Shown piece by piece: positions 35,001-43,284 of a stretch of 64,000 nucleotides of DNA; positions within the stretch are counted from its first letter, which is position 1, and each line of letters opens with the position of its first letter. A program made the position numbers and the translations under genes. Location of the stretch: positions 124,001-188,000 of the forward strand of contig NZ_JBALOP010000002.1 of NCBI RefSeq assembly GCF_036962685.1, written 5' to 3'. The DNA is from Ferdinandcohnia sp036962685 (lineage in GTDB: Bacteria > Bacillota > Bacilli > Bacillales > Bacillaceae_L). A model generated the notes under the pieces. It did no database searches and was not told the origin of the DNA. It saw only the letters and a program-made list of their open reading frames with translations.

Positions 35001-35237
35001 AATTTAATTGATGTCATCCGTCAAGGTAAAGCACAATTCGTTATCAACACATTAACAAAAGGAAAGCAGCCAGCAAGAGATGGCTTTAGAATTCGCCGTG
35101 AAACTGTTGAAAATGGAGTTGCATGCTTAACTTCATTAGATACAGCTAAAGCAATTGTGAAAGTTCTAGAATCAATGACATTCTCAAGCGAATCAATGGG
35201 TTCACGCGACGGGAAGCGTGAGGTGGTGCATTCATGA
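32025..35237 (+). CDS. pyrAB: PyrAB, carbamoyl-phosphate synthase large subunit
   Basis: PyrAB makes carbamoyl phosphate from bicarbonate, ammonia and two ATP. The product is 1070 residues with the usual duplicated synthetase halves, each with an ATP-grasp domain. The first half starts [21 protein letters not shown] and the second starts near residue 555 with [20 protein letters not shown]. The C-terminal MGS-like allosteric domain (from about residue 935) is present. The gene overlaps pyrAA by 16 bases and pyrK by four. Confidence 0.97.
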   Translation: [1070 protein letters not shown]

Positions 35238-36013
35238 TTAAAAAGGAACAAATGAAGGTTGTAAGCCATTTTCAAATTGCAGAGGATATTTTTGAGCTTA
35301 CATTAGCTGGAGCATTGGTGCAGGTAATGGGTGAGCCAGGGCAATTTGTCCATGTAAAAGTTAGTGATGGAATTGACCCTTTGTTACGAAGACCTATTAG
35401 TATTGCAAATATTAACCAAGAAAAACAAGAATTCACACTAATTTACCGAAAGGAAGGACTCGGAACACGGGTCCTTTCTGAAAAAAATGCAGACCAATCA
35501 GTCGATGTCCTTGGCCCACTAGGAAATGGATTTCCTGTAGATGAAGTCAGTCAAGGTGAAACTGCATTGCTTGTCGGTGGAGGTATCGGCGTTCCACCAC
35601 TCTATGAATTATCTAAGCAATTAGTTGCAAAGGGTGTAAATGTCATTCATGTACTTGGATTTCAATCCAAATCAGCTGTTTTTTATGAGGAAAGGTTTAC
35701 TGAACTTGGTGACACTTATATCGCTACAGTTGATGGGTCTGTTGGAACCAAAGGATTTGTGACAGATGTCATCACAAATTCCGGCATTACATTTGATACC
35801 CTTTATTCATGTGGTCCAACACCGATGCTTAAGGCACTAGAAAATGCGTATCCTGACCGAAATGCATATATCTCTTTAGAAGAAAGAATGGGCTGCGGCA
35901 TTGGTGCATGCTTTGCATGTGTCTGTCATCTTCAAAATGATCCAGACGGGTCTTCCTATAAAAAGGTTTGTAGTGATGGTCCAGTATTTAAGGTTGGAGA
36001 GGTGGTACTATGA
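35234..36013 (+). CDS. pyrK: PyrK, dihydroorotate dehydrogenase electron-transfer subunit
   Basis: PyrK carries FAD and a [2Fe-2S] cluster and lets PyrD (class 1B) use NAD. The product is 259 residues. The FAD-binding RRPISIAN motif is at about residues 52-59, and a ferredoxin-reductase NAD region contains LLVGGGIGVPPL. Cluster cysteines are 221, 226, 229 and 246 (CGIGACFAC and later KKVC). The gene overlaps pyrAB and pyrD by four bases. Confidence 0.96.
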   Translation: MIKKEQMKVVSHFQIAEDIFELTLAGALVQVMGEPGQFVHVKVSDGIDPLLRRPISIANINQEKQEFTLIYRKEGLGTRVLSEKNADQSVDVLGPLGNGFPVDEVSQGETALLVGGGIGVPPLYELSKQLVAKGVNVIHVLGFQSKSAVFYEERFTELGDTYIATVDGSVGTKGFVTDVITNSGITFDTLYSCGPTPMLKALENAYPDRNAYISLEERMGCGIGACFACVCHLQNDPDGSSYKKVCSDGPVFKVGEVVL

Positions 36014-36921
36014 ACAGACTTCAGGTTGAACTACCAGGCTTATCACTTAAAAATCCAATCATGCCAGCATCCGGTTGCTTTGGATTCGGTAAAGAATACT
36101 CGAAATTTTATGATTTGAGTAGTCTAGGTGCAATCATGATTAAGGCTACAACTGTAGAGCCAAGATTCGGCAATCCAACTCCTCGCGTGGCCGAAACAAG
36201 CGCAGGGATGTTAAATGCTATCGGATTACAAAATCCTGGACTTGAAAAAGTTTTGTCCGAAGAGCTCCCATGGCTAGAGCAATTTGATGTACCGATAATC
36301 GCAAATGTCGCAGGTTCACAAATTGAAGACTATGTTGAAGTGGCAAGAGAAATATCAAAAGCACCAAATGTGCATGCACTAGAATTAAATATTTCATGTC
36401 CGAATGTTAAAACAGGGGGAATTGCCTTCGGTACCATTCCTGAGGTTGCGGCAGAGTTAACGAAATATGTGAAAGAAGCATCAAGTGTACCGGTTTATGT
36501 AAAATTATCACCTAATGTTTCAAACATTGTTGAAATGGCTAAAGCGATTGAAGAAGCGGGCGCAGATGGTTTAACAATGATTAACACATTAATCGGCATG
36601 CGCATTGACCTTAAAACCGGAAATCCAATTTTAGCAAATAAAACAGGTGGATTATCAGGTCCAGCAATCAAACCTGTTGCAATTCGAATGATTCATGAAG
36701 TAAGTCAGGCTGTGTCCATTCCAATCATCGGTATGGGTGGCGTTCAAACAGCTGAAGATGTGCTTGAATATTTTTATGCTGGTGCGAGTGCTGTCGCTGT
36801 AGGGACCGCCAATTTCGTTGACCCATTTGTTTGCCCTACAATCATTGAAGAGCTTCCAAGTTTACTAGATAAATACGGATTTGATCATATTTCAGAATGT
36901 CAGGGAAGGAGCTGGAAATAA
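36010..36921 (+). CDS. pyrD: PyrD, dihydroorotate dehydrogenase class 1B catalytic subunit
   Basis: PyrD is an FMN TIM-barrel enzyme that oxidises dihydroorotate to orotate. The product is 303 residues. The catalytic base Cys 130 is in NISCPNVK, which is diagnostic of class 1 enzymes. FMN phosphate motifs IIGMGGVQTAEDV and AVAVGTA are present. Pairing with pyrK identifies subclass 1B. Its stop overlaps the ATG of pyrF by one base. Confidence 0.97.
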   Translation: MNRLQVELPGLSLKNPIMPASGCFGFGKEYSKFYDLSSLGAIMIKATTVEPRFGNPTPRVAETSAGMLNAIGLQNPGLEKVLSEELPWLEQFDVPIIANVAGSQIEDYVEVAREISKAPNVHALELNISCPNVKTGGIAFGTIPEVAAELTKYVKEASSVPVYVKLSPNVSNIVEMAKAIEEAGADGLTMINTLIGMRIDLKTGNPILANKTGGLSGPAIKPVAIRMIHEVSQAVSIPIIGMGGVQTAEDVLEYFYAGASAVAVGTANFVDPFVCPTIIEELPSLLDKYGFDHISECQGRSWK

Positions 36922-37637
36922 TGGAACGACCACTAATTATCGCTCTTGATTTTCCAAACCTAAAGGAGGCAAAAGCTTTTCTAAACGAATTCGAAGAGGA
37001 AAAGCTATTCGTTAAGGTTGGAATGGAATTATTTTATCAAGAAGGGCCATCCGTTATTCATTTTTTAAAAGACCAAGGCCACTCCATTTTTCTAGATTTA
37101 AAGCTTCATGATATTCCAAATACCGTATATTCCGCAATGAAGCGTCTTGCAGGGCTTGGCGTTGACTTAGTTAATGTTCATGCTGCAGGTGGCGTAAAAA
37201 TGATGGCAGCAGCTCGTGAAGGTCTAGAGGCTGGAACTCTCTCAGGACAAACAAGGCCAAAGTGTATCGCTGTAACTCAACTTACTAGCACTACTGAAGA
37301 CGTAATGAGAAATGAATTGCTGATTGAACGTGATCTATTAGATGTGGTTGTTGAATATGCAGCATTAACGAAAAAAAGCGGCTTGAATGGTGTTGTCTGC
37401 TCCTCCCTTGAAGTTCCGGTAATCAACAAAAGCCTAGGAAATGAATTCATGACTGTAACGCCGGGAATTCGTCAGGCGAATGATGAAGTAGGAGATCAAG
37501 CGCGGGTTGTTACACCTGAAAAAGCAAGAGAATTAGGATCCACTGCGATTGTAGTTGGTCGATCGATCACACGCGCAACTAACCCGTTACAAACATATAA
37601 CCAAATGAAAGCAGCATGGGAAGGGGTACGAGTATGA
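36921..37637 (+). CDS. pyrF: PyrF, orotidine 5'-phosphate decarboxylase
   Basis: PyrF decarboxylates OMP to UMP. From ATG at 36921 it is 238 residues. The catalytic DxKxxD array is in FLDLKLHDIPNT. The N-terminal IIALDFPN and the C-terminal VTPGIR and VVGRSITRA segments bind substrate phosphate. The GGGAAGGAGC binding site lies inside the end of pyrD. The stop overlaps the pyrE start (ATGA). Confidence 0.96.
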   Translation: MERPLIIALDFPNLKEAKAFLNEFEEEKLFVKVGMELFYQEGPSVIHFLKDQGHSIFLDLKLHDIPNTVYSAMKRLAGLGVDLVNVHAAGGVKMMAAAREGLEAGTLSGQTRPKCIAVTQLTSTTEDVMRNELLIERDLLDVVVEYAALTKKSGLNGVVCSSLEVPVINKSLGNEFMTVTPGIRQANDEVGDQARVVTPEKARELGSTAIVVGRSITRATNPLQTYNQMKAAWEGVRV

Positions 37638-38266
37638 ATAAAGAAATAGCAGGACATTTATTAGAGATAGGTGCGGTATTTTTACAGCCAAATGACCCAT
37701 TTACTTGGTCTTCAGGATTAAAATCTCCTATCTATTGCGACAATCGTATGACCCTTTCTTTCCCTAAAGTTCGTCAGGAAATTGCAAAGGGATTATCTGA
37801 ATTGATTACGACCCATTATCCCGAAGCAGAGGTGATTGCTGGAACGGCAACTGCAGGAATTCCTCATGCAGCATGGGTAAGTGATGTTTTACATTTGCCA
37901 ATGGTCTATGTTCGAAGTAAGGCAAAGGCACATGGTAAAGGAAATCAAATCGAAGGTAAGGTAGCACAGGGACAAAAAGTAGTGGTTATTGAAGACCTTA
38001 TTTCAACAGGTAGTAGTGCGATAACTGCTGCCCAAGCCCTTCAAGAAGCAGGTTGTGAAGTATTAGGCATCGTGGCAATCTTCTCATATCAGCTTCAAGC
38101 AGCTGCAGAACGTTTAAAAGCAGCAGAACTTTCTGCGCATACATTAACAGATTATCCTATATTAATCGAGGTTGCTTTAGAAAAAAATGTAGTGTCGGAA
38201 AATGATATTGAGAGTCTCCAAAGCTGGCGTGAAAACCCAGCTGAATGGAATACAAGTAAAATCTAA
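37634..38266 (+). CDS. pyrE: PyrE, orotate phosphoribosyltransferase
   Basis: PyrE converts orotate and PRPP to OMP. From ATG at 37634 it is 210 residues. The PRPP motif is VVVIEDLISTGSS, and the orotate-side segments TWSSGLKSPIYCDNR and YVRSKAKAHGKGN are conserved. It is the last gene of the pyr operon; a terminator shared with the convergent rqcH follows. The sulfate-assimilation cluster that follows pyrE in B. subtilis is absent. Confidence 0.96.
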   Translation: MNKEIAGHLLEIGAVFLQPNDPFTWSSGLKSPIYCDNRMTLSFPKVRQEIAKGLSELITTHYPEAEVIAGTATAGIPHAAWVSDVLHLPMVYVRSKAKAHGKGNQIEGKVAQGQKVVVIEDLISTGSSAITAAQALQEAGCEVLGIVAIFSYQLQAAAERLKAAELSAHTLTDYPILIEVALEKNVVSENDIESLQSWRENPAEWNTSKI

Positions 38267-38268
38267 AA

Positions 38269-38305
38269 AAGCCCTAGGAATGATATCGTTCCTAGGGTTT
38301 TCTAT
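38269..38305. terminator. Bidirectional terminator between pyrE and rqcH
   Basis: CCCTAGGAA pairs with TTCCTAGGG around an eight-base loop. A residues lie to the left and TTTTCT to the right, so it can serve both convergent genes. Confidence 0.85.
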
Positions 38306-40004
38306 GTTTAAGTATTACATCTTCTTCTGGTGTAACATATACGGTTTGTTGATTGTCATAGATCACATAACCAGGCTTTGATCCATTCGGTTTTTTTACA
38401 TAACGTACCAATGTGTAATCAACCGGTACAGAGGATGAGTTTTTAGCCTTACTGAAATACGCTGCAATTGTCGCAGCCTCAAGGATAGTTTCGTTTGCTG
38501 GTTGTTTACTTCTAATAATGACATGCGAACCAGGAATGTCTTTCGTGTGTAGCCAAATATCATCTCTTGCTGCTAATTTATTTGTTAAATAATCATTTTG
38601 TTTATTGTTCTTACCGACAAGGATTTCTGTTCCATCACTTGCTATATAATGCTCAATGGACGGTTTCGTAGGCTTCATTTTTTTATGACCTTTTTGTTGC
38701 TTGTTTTTAAGATAGCCTTCCTCCATGAGTTCCTCACGAATTTCCTGTAAATCCTTTGGCGCAGCAGATTCGATTTGCTGTAACAAAGAGTCAAAATAGG
38801 CAATTTCTTCATTGGCCTTCTCAATTTGATGTTCTACATAGGCAACTGCATTCTTTGCCTTCTGGTATTTAGAAAAATAGCTTTGTGCATTTTCGGATGG
38901 TGTTTTTTGGGGATTTAACGGGATGTTTACCATCTCATTGTCTTCGGAGTAGTAATTTAACACCTCTATCCCCTTATCGCCCCGAGTTATTGCATACATA
39001 TTTGCTGTCACTAGTTCGCCAAAGAGCTTATATTTTTCAGCTTTTTCTGATTCAACTAAGGTTGCTTCTAGCTTTTTTATTTTCTTCTCGTTTTTCGTTT
39101 TTTCATTGACTATAAAACGCTCTAGATCATTTCCTTGTTGTTTAACTCTGTCACGTTCTGCTTTCCCAAAATAAAAACGATCCAACATATTACTAATCGA
39201 AGCGAATTCTTTAACCTCACCACCAATATGATGTAGGGGAAGGATATAGAAATAGTCCTTCTGACCTTTTGTAATAATCTGGGGTGTAATCTGATTTTGC
39301 TTAATGGTCTCAATCATCGACAAAAATGGTCCCGGCAATGTTTTGCGATTGGCTATTCCGGCTTGAAATACAACTTCCTTTGCAAAAAGCGGGGAAATAC
39401 CGGAAAATTTATTCACAATTTGTTGATCTAATTTGCCGGCATTAAAGTCGATTTTTTTCAAAAATGCTTCTTCATCGACTGTAAATGGATCCGTCTTTTC
39501 TTGTACGGGTGGTGCAACATATGTATATCCTGGTAGTATCGTGCGGTGACGATTGAACGCAGGTGAAATATGCTTAATACTATCTAGGATTGTCCTTTTT
39601 GTCGTATCAACAAGAATGATATTACTATGTCTACCCATAATCTCAATGATTAGTTGTTTGAAAGAGACATCACCAAGTTCATTTCTACCTTTCAGGTCAA
39701 AGATGATGATTCGGTCCATATCTACCTGCTGGATATTTTCTATAATGCTACCCTCAAGATGCTTTCGGAGGAGCATACAAAACATCGGCGGTTCTTGTGG
39801 ATTATCATAGGATTCATTTGTTACATGAATACGTGCGTAGCTAGGGTGTGCAGAAAGCAGTAGCTTATGATTCCTTCCATTTGAACGAACCTGAAAAATT
39901 AATTCATTTTTATATGGTTGATAGATTTTTGAAATTCTTCCATTTTCAAGTGTTTGTTGCAATTCATCCACAATTGCATGCGTGAATATTCCATCGAATG
40001 TCAT
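38292..40004 (-). CDS. rqcH: RqcH (YloA), NFACT ribosome quality-control factor
   Basis: RqcH binds stalled 50S subunits and directs tRNA-Ala to add C-terminal alanine tails that mark nascent chains for degradation. The product is 570 residues: NFACT-N, a helix-hairpin-helix region, a long coiled coil (about residues 290-440) and NFACT-R. The Asp-Arg pair known to be essential in B. subtilis RqcH falls exactly at 97-98 here (VDMDRI). The C-terminal DDIWLHTKDIPGSHVI motif is in NFACT-R. Older annotation calls it fibronectin-binding protein FbpA. It is one of only two minus-strand genes here. Confidence 0.95.
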   Translation of the reverse strand: MTFDGIFTHAIVDELQQTLENGRISKIYQPYKNELIFQVRSNGRNHKLLLSAHPSYARIHVTNESYDNPQEPPMFCMLLRKHLEGSIIENIQQVDMDRIIIFDLKGRNELGDVSFKQLIIEIMGRHSNIILVDTTKRTILDSIKHISPAFNRHRTILPGYTYVAPPVQEKTDPFTVDEEAFLKKIDFNAGKLDQQIVNKFSGISPLFAKEVVFQAGIANRKTLPGPFLSMIETIKQNQITPQIITKGQKDYFYILPLHHIGGEVKEFASISNMLDRFYFGKAERDRVKQQGNDLERFIVNEKTKNEKKIKKLEATLVESEKAEKYKLFGELVTANMYAITRGDKGIEVLNYYSEDNEMVNIPLNPQKTPSENAQSYFSKYQKAKNAVAYVEHQIEKANEEIAYFDSLLQQIESAAPKDLQEIREELMEEGYLKNKQQKGHKKMKPTKPSIEHYIASDGTEILVGKNNKQNDYLTNKLAARDDIWLHTKDIPGSHVIIRSKQPANETILEAATIAAYFSKAKNSSSVPVDYTLVRYVKKPNGSKPGYVIYDNQQTVYVTPEEDVILKHRKP

Positions 40005-40136
40005 AGATATTTCCTCTTTTCCTTATCAATAGAAGAATGACTTCTATTTCTCTTCAATCTAATTGTACCAACTAATCGGTTACTTAAAAAAAGTATAGCA
40101 TTTTTTTGGACGAGACTGAATAAGCTTTCATAGATA

Positions 40137-40367
40137 GAACATTAATCATCAGAAGTCTTCCACTTCTAATGATTATGTTCAAGCCTCCGGCGGATGCCAC
40201 GATTTTTCAAAGGAAATTTTTCGAGCGATAAGATCAAAGACTAATAACGCCACATCCTGTGGCANNNNNNNNNNNNNNNNNNNNNNNNNNNNNNNNNNNN
40301 NNNNNNNNNNNNNNNNNNNNNNNNNNTGGGCCTAAAAATCGGGCGGCAAATACGCAAGGCGCATTTG
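40137..40367 (+). repeat. Family A structured repeat, copy A5 (contains an N-gap)
   Basis: A left hairpin (40137-40155 with 40163-40180) has arms GAACATTAATCAT.. and ..ATGATTATGTTC, with one bulge and one mismatch; its sequence is unrelated to those of A1-A4. GCCTCCGGCGGATGCC starts at 40183. Closing stem CGATTTTT (40200-40207) pairs with AAAAATCG (40334-40341) as in A2. Ns interrupt the module after GCCACATCCTGTGGCA. The right hairpin uses AATACGC/GCGCATT. It fills most of the 399-base rqcH-yloB gap. Confidence 0.88.
40265..40326. other. Assembly gap (62 N)
   Basis: The run of N lies inside the double-hairpin module of repeat A5, at almost the same position as the gap in A3. The complete copy A2 suggests that about 25 bases are really missing. 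Confidence 0.98.
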
Positions 40368-40403
40368 ATTTATGATTTATTGTGAGGGGTGTGTAAAAGA
40401 CGG

Positions 40404-43094
40404 ATGAAGTGGTATGAGCTTAGGTCAGAAGAGGTCGAAAAAAAAGTTAATACAAGCCTTTCCAAGGGTCTTACCGACCAAGAGGTAAAACAGCGACAAA
40501 AGCAATTTGGATATAATGAATTGAAGGAAGCAGAACGCCCTTCAGCACTTTTGCTTTTTTTAGCTCAGTTTAAGGATTTCATGGTACTTGTATTACTTGC
40601 GGCAACTCTTGTTTCGGGGTTGTTGGGAGAATACATTGATGCTATCGCAATTATGGCAATTGTTCTAATCAACGGATTCTTAGGTTTTTTCCAGGAACGT
40701 AAGGCTGAAAAATCACTACAAGCCTTAAAGGAGCTTTCTGCACCTCAAGTGAATGTTTTCCGAAATAATGAATGGGTTCGAATTCTTTCGAAGGAACTCG
40801 TGATCGGGGATATTATTAAATTCACTAGTGGTGACCGGATTGGAGCCGATATACGTTTAGTTGATGTGAAGAGCTTAGAAATTGAAGAATCGGCACTTAC
40901 AGGGGAATCCGTTCCGGTTACAAAGCATGTTGAAGCGATACGCGAAGGTGACGTTTCACTTGGTGACCAAGAAAATATGGCCTTTATGGGAACGATGGTG
41001 ACACGTGGTAGTGGTATTGGGATCGTAGTTGGAACTGGTATGAATACGGCTATGGGTCAAATTGCAGAGCTTCTTCAGTCAGCACAAGCGATGATCACAC
41101 CATTACAAAGAAGATTAGAGCAGTTAGGAAAAATCTTAATAACAGTTGCATTGATTTTAACTCTTTTAGTCGTCATTGTAGGAGTTATTAATGGACATGA
41201 ACTCTATGAGATGTTCCTTGCGGGAGTTTCGTTGGCTGTTGCTGCAATACCAGAAGGGCTACCAGCTATTGTTACGGTTGCACTTTCCTTAGGTGTTCAA
41301 CGAATGATTAAGAAAAATGCGATTGTCCGTCGCTTGCCGGCTGTTGAAACATTAGGCTGTGCATCGGTGATATGCTCAGATAAGACAGGCACAATGACTC
41401 AAAATAAAATGACGGTTACACATCTTTGGTCTGGGGGCAAGACCTGGTCTGTTTCAGGTACAGGCTATGATGTAAATGGGAAATTTTTTGCAGGAGAAAA
41501 AGAAATCAAACCCTCCGATCATAAAACCCTTCAACAATTATTAACCTTTGGCGTTTTATGTAATAACGCATCATTAAAGAAAAAAGAGGAGACAATCGTC
41601 ATTGACGGTGATCCGACTGAAGGTGCACTTCTTGTAGCAGGTATTAAAGCTGGCCTTACGAATGAATTTTTAGCTGGGCAATTTGATATTGTTGAAGAGT
41701 TCCCATTTGATTCTGCCAGAAAAATGATGAGTGTCATCGTCAAAGACAAAGCTGGTAACCAGTTTGTTGTTACAAAGGGTGCACCAGACGTTTTACTTGG
41801 TGTAAGCAAATCGGTCCTTTGGGATCATAAACAACAAGCTTTAACAGTAGATTACGAGAATAAAATTAAATATGCGATTGAAGAACTTGCTTCAGATGCC
41901 CTCCGTACGATAGCGGTTGGCTTTAAATCATTAAGACCGAACCAAAAATTAGTATCGGAACGTGAAGCAGAAAGCGATTTAACTTTTATTGGAATCCAAG
42001 GGATGATTGATCCGCCACGTCCAGAGGTAAAAGCAGCTGTTAAAGAATGTAAGGATGCAGGAATTAAGACAATAATGATCACAGGTGACCATCTCATTAC
42101 AGCTAAAGCAATTGCTACTCAGCTAGGTATTCTACCAACTGGTGGTAAAGTCCTTGATGGATATGCTCTTTCAAAAATGGATGTAGAGGAGCTTGAGGAT
42201 ATTGTCGATGATGTTTATGTATATGCAAGGGTATCGCCTGAACATAAGCTAAAAATCGTAAAAGCCCTACAAAGTAGGGGACATATCGTTGCGATGACTG
42301 GTGATGGTGTAAACGACGCTCCAGCAATTAAAGCATCTGATATCGGGATTGCTATGGGAATTACTGGAACAGATGTTGCAAAGGAAGCTTCCTCACTCAT
42401 TTTACTCGATGATAATTTTGCGACAATTAAAGCTGCAATTAAAGAAGGACGAAATATCTATGAAAATATTAGAAAGTTTATCCGTTATTTATTAGCTTCC
42501 AATGTCGGTGAAATACTTGTTATGCTATTTGCAATGTTAATGGGCCTTCCATTGCCACTCGTTCCAATTCAAATTCTTTGGGTTAACCTCGTAACAGATG
42601 GATTGCCTGCAATGGCTTTAGGACTTGACCAACCAGAAGGAAATTTAATGAAACATGGGCCACGACATCCAAAGGAAGGGGTGTTTGCAAGAGGATTGGG
42701 CTGGAAAATTATTAGCCGTGGATTCTTAATCGGTATTGCGACCCTAGCTGCCTTTTTGGTCGTGTATCATAGGGACCCAAATAATTTAGGCTATGCGCAA
42801 ACAATCGCGTTTGCAACACTTGTTATGGCTCAGTTAATCCATGTATTTGATTGCCGAAGCGAACGATCTATTTTCCATCGAAATCCATTCCAAAATATGT
42901 ACTTAGTTTGGGCGGTAATTTCATCTGTTCTATTGATGCTAATTGTTATTTATTATCCGCCATTACAACCAGTCTTCAAGACATATGCTATTGCACCAAG
43001 AGATTGGCTCCTAGTGATTGGAATGTCAGCGATCCCAACTTTCCTACTAGCAGGATCGTTATTAACAAGCAAGCGTTCAACTGCCCGTGCATAA
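40404..43094 (+). CDS. yloB: YloB, P-type calcium-transporting ATPase
   Basis: This is a P2A-type (SERCA-like) cation ATPase; B. subtilis YloB is a spore-associated calcium pump. From ATG at 40404 it is 896 residues. The phosphorylated Asp (about residue 326) is in CSDKTGTMTQNKM. LTGESVPV (actuator), KGAPDVLL (nucleotide) and TGDGVNDAPA (hinge) are intact. Calcium-site motifs PEGLPAIV and NLVTDGLPAMALG are seen. About ten membrane segments are expected. An upstream in-frame GTG at 40389 overlaps the GAGGGGTG site. Confidence 0.94.
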   Translation: MKWYELRSEEVEKKVNTSLSKGLTDQEVKQRQKQFGYNELKEAERPSALLLFLAQFKDFMVLVLLAATLVSGLLGEYIDAIAIMAIVLINGFLGFFQERKAEKSLQALKELSAPQVNVFRNNEWVRILSKELVIGDIIKFTSGDRIGADIRLVDVKSLEIEESALTGESVPVTKHVEAIREGDVSLGDQENMAFMGTMVTRGSGIGIVVGTGMNTAMGQIAELLQSAQAMITPLQRRLEQLGKILITVALILTLLVVIVGVINGHELYEMFLAGVSLAVAAIPEGLPAIVTVALSLGVQRMIKKNAIVRRLPAVETLGCASVICSDKTGTMTQNKMTVTHLWSGGKTWSVSGTGYDVNGKFFAGEKEIKPSDHKTLQQLLTFGVLCNNASLKKKEETIVIDGDPTEGALLVAGIKAGLTNEFLAGQFDIVEEFPFDSARKMMSVIVKDKAGNQFVVTKGAPDVLLGVSKSVLWDHKQQALTVDYENKIKYAIEELASDALRTIAVGFKSLRPNQKLVSEREAESDLTFIGIQGMIDPPRPEVKAAVKECKDAGIKTIMITGDHLITAKAIATQLGILPTGGKVLDGYALSKMDVEELEDIVDDVYVYARVSPEHKLKIVKALQSRGHIVAMTGDGVNDAPAIKASDIGIAMGITGTDVAKEASSLILLDDNFATIKAAIKEGRNIYENIRKFIRYLLASNVGEILVMLFAMLMGLPLPLVPIQILWVNLVTDGLPAMALGLDQPEGNLMKHGPRHPKEGVFARGLGWKIISRGFLIGIATLAAFLVVYHRDPNNLGYAQTIAFATLVMAQLIHVFDCRSERSIFHRNPFQNMYLVWAVISSVLLMLIVIYYPPLQPVFKTYAIAPRDWLLVIGMSAIPTFLLAGSLLTSKRSTARA

Positions 43095-43143
43095 AATTGA
43101 TTTAGACTTGGAATTTAAATATAAAACTATGTTATAATTCATG

Positions 43144-43176
43144 AGGTAGTGGAGTTTATACTCTATTACCTTTTTT
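43144..43176 (+). terminator. Terminator after yloB
   Basis: GGTAGTGGAGT pairs with ACTCTATTACC (two G-U pairs) and is followed by TTTTTT. Confidence 0.8.
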
Positions 43177-43284
43177 CATTTGCCTACGAACTATTCGATT
43201 TTAGAAAACAATGGTAAAATAAGTATAGTTTATTACGAATGTATACATATAGCGAATCACCTGTTATGTTAGATTGGAAGTGAT

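Noticed and set aside
10188..40367. Family A repeats as a CRISPR array
   Set aside because: Copies are kilobases apart and each is a long folded element; there are no short direct repeats with regular spacers and no cas genes.
43108..43176. A promoter (TTGGAA, TATAAT) firing into the terminator after yloB, giving a tiny RNA
   Set aside because: The spacing is 19 bases, the -35 is poor, and the transcript would be about 30 bases; chance AT-rich sequence is more likely.
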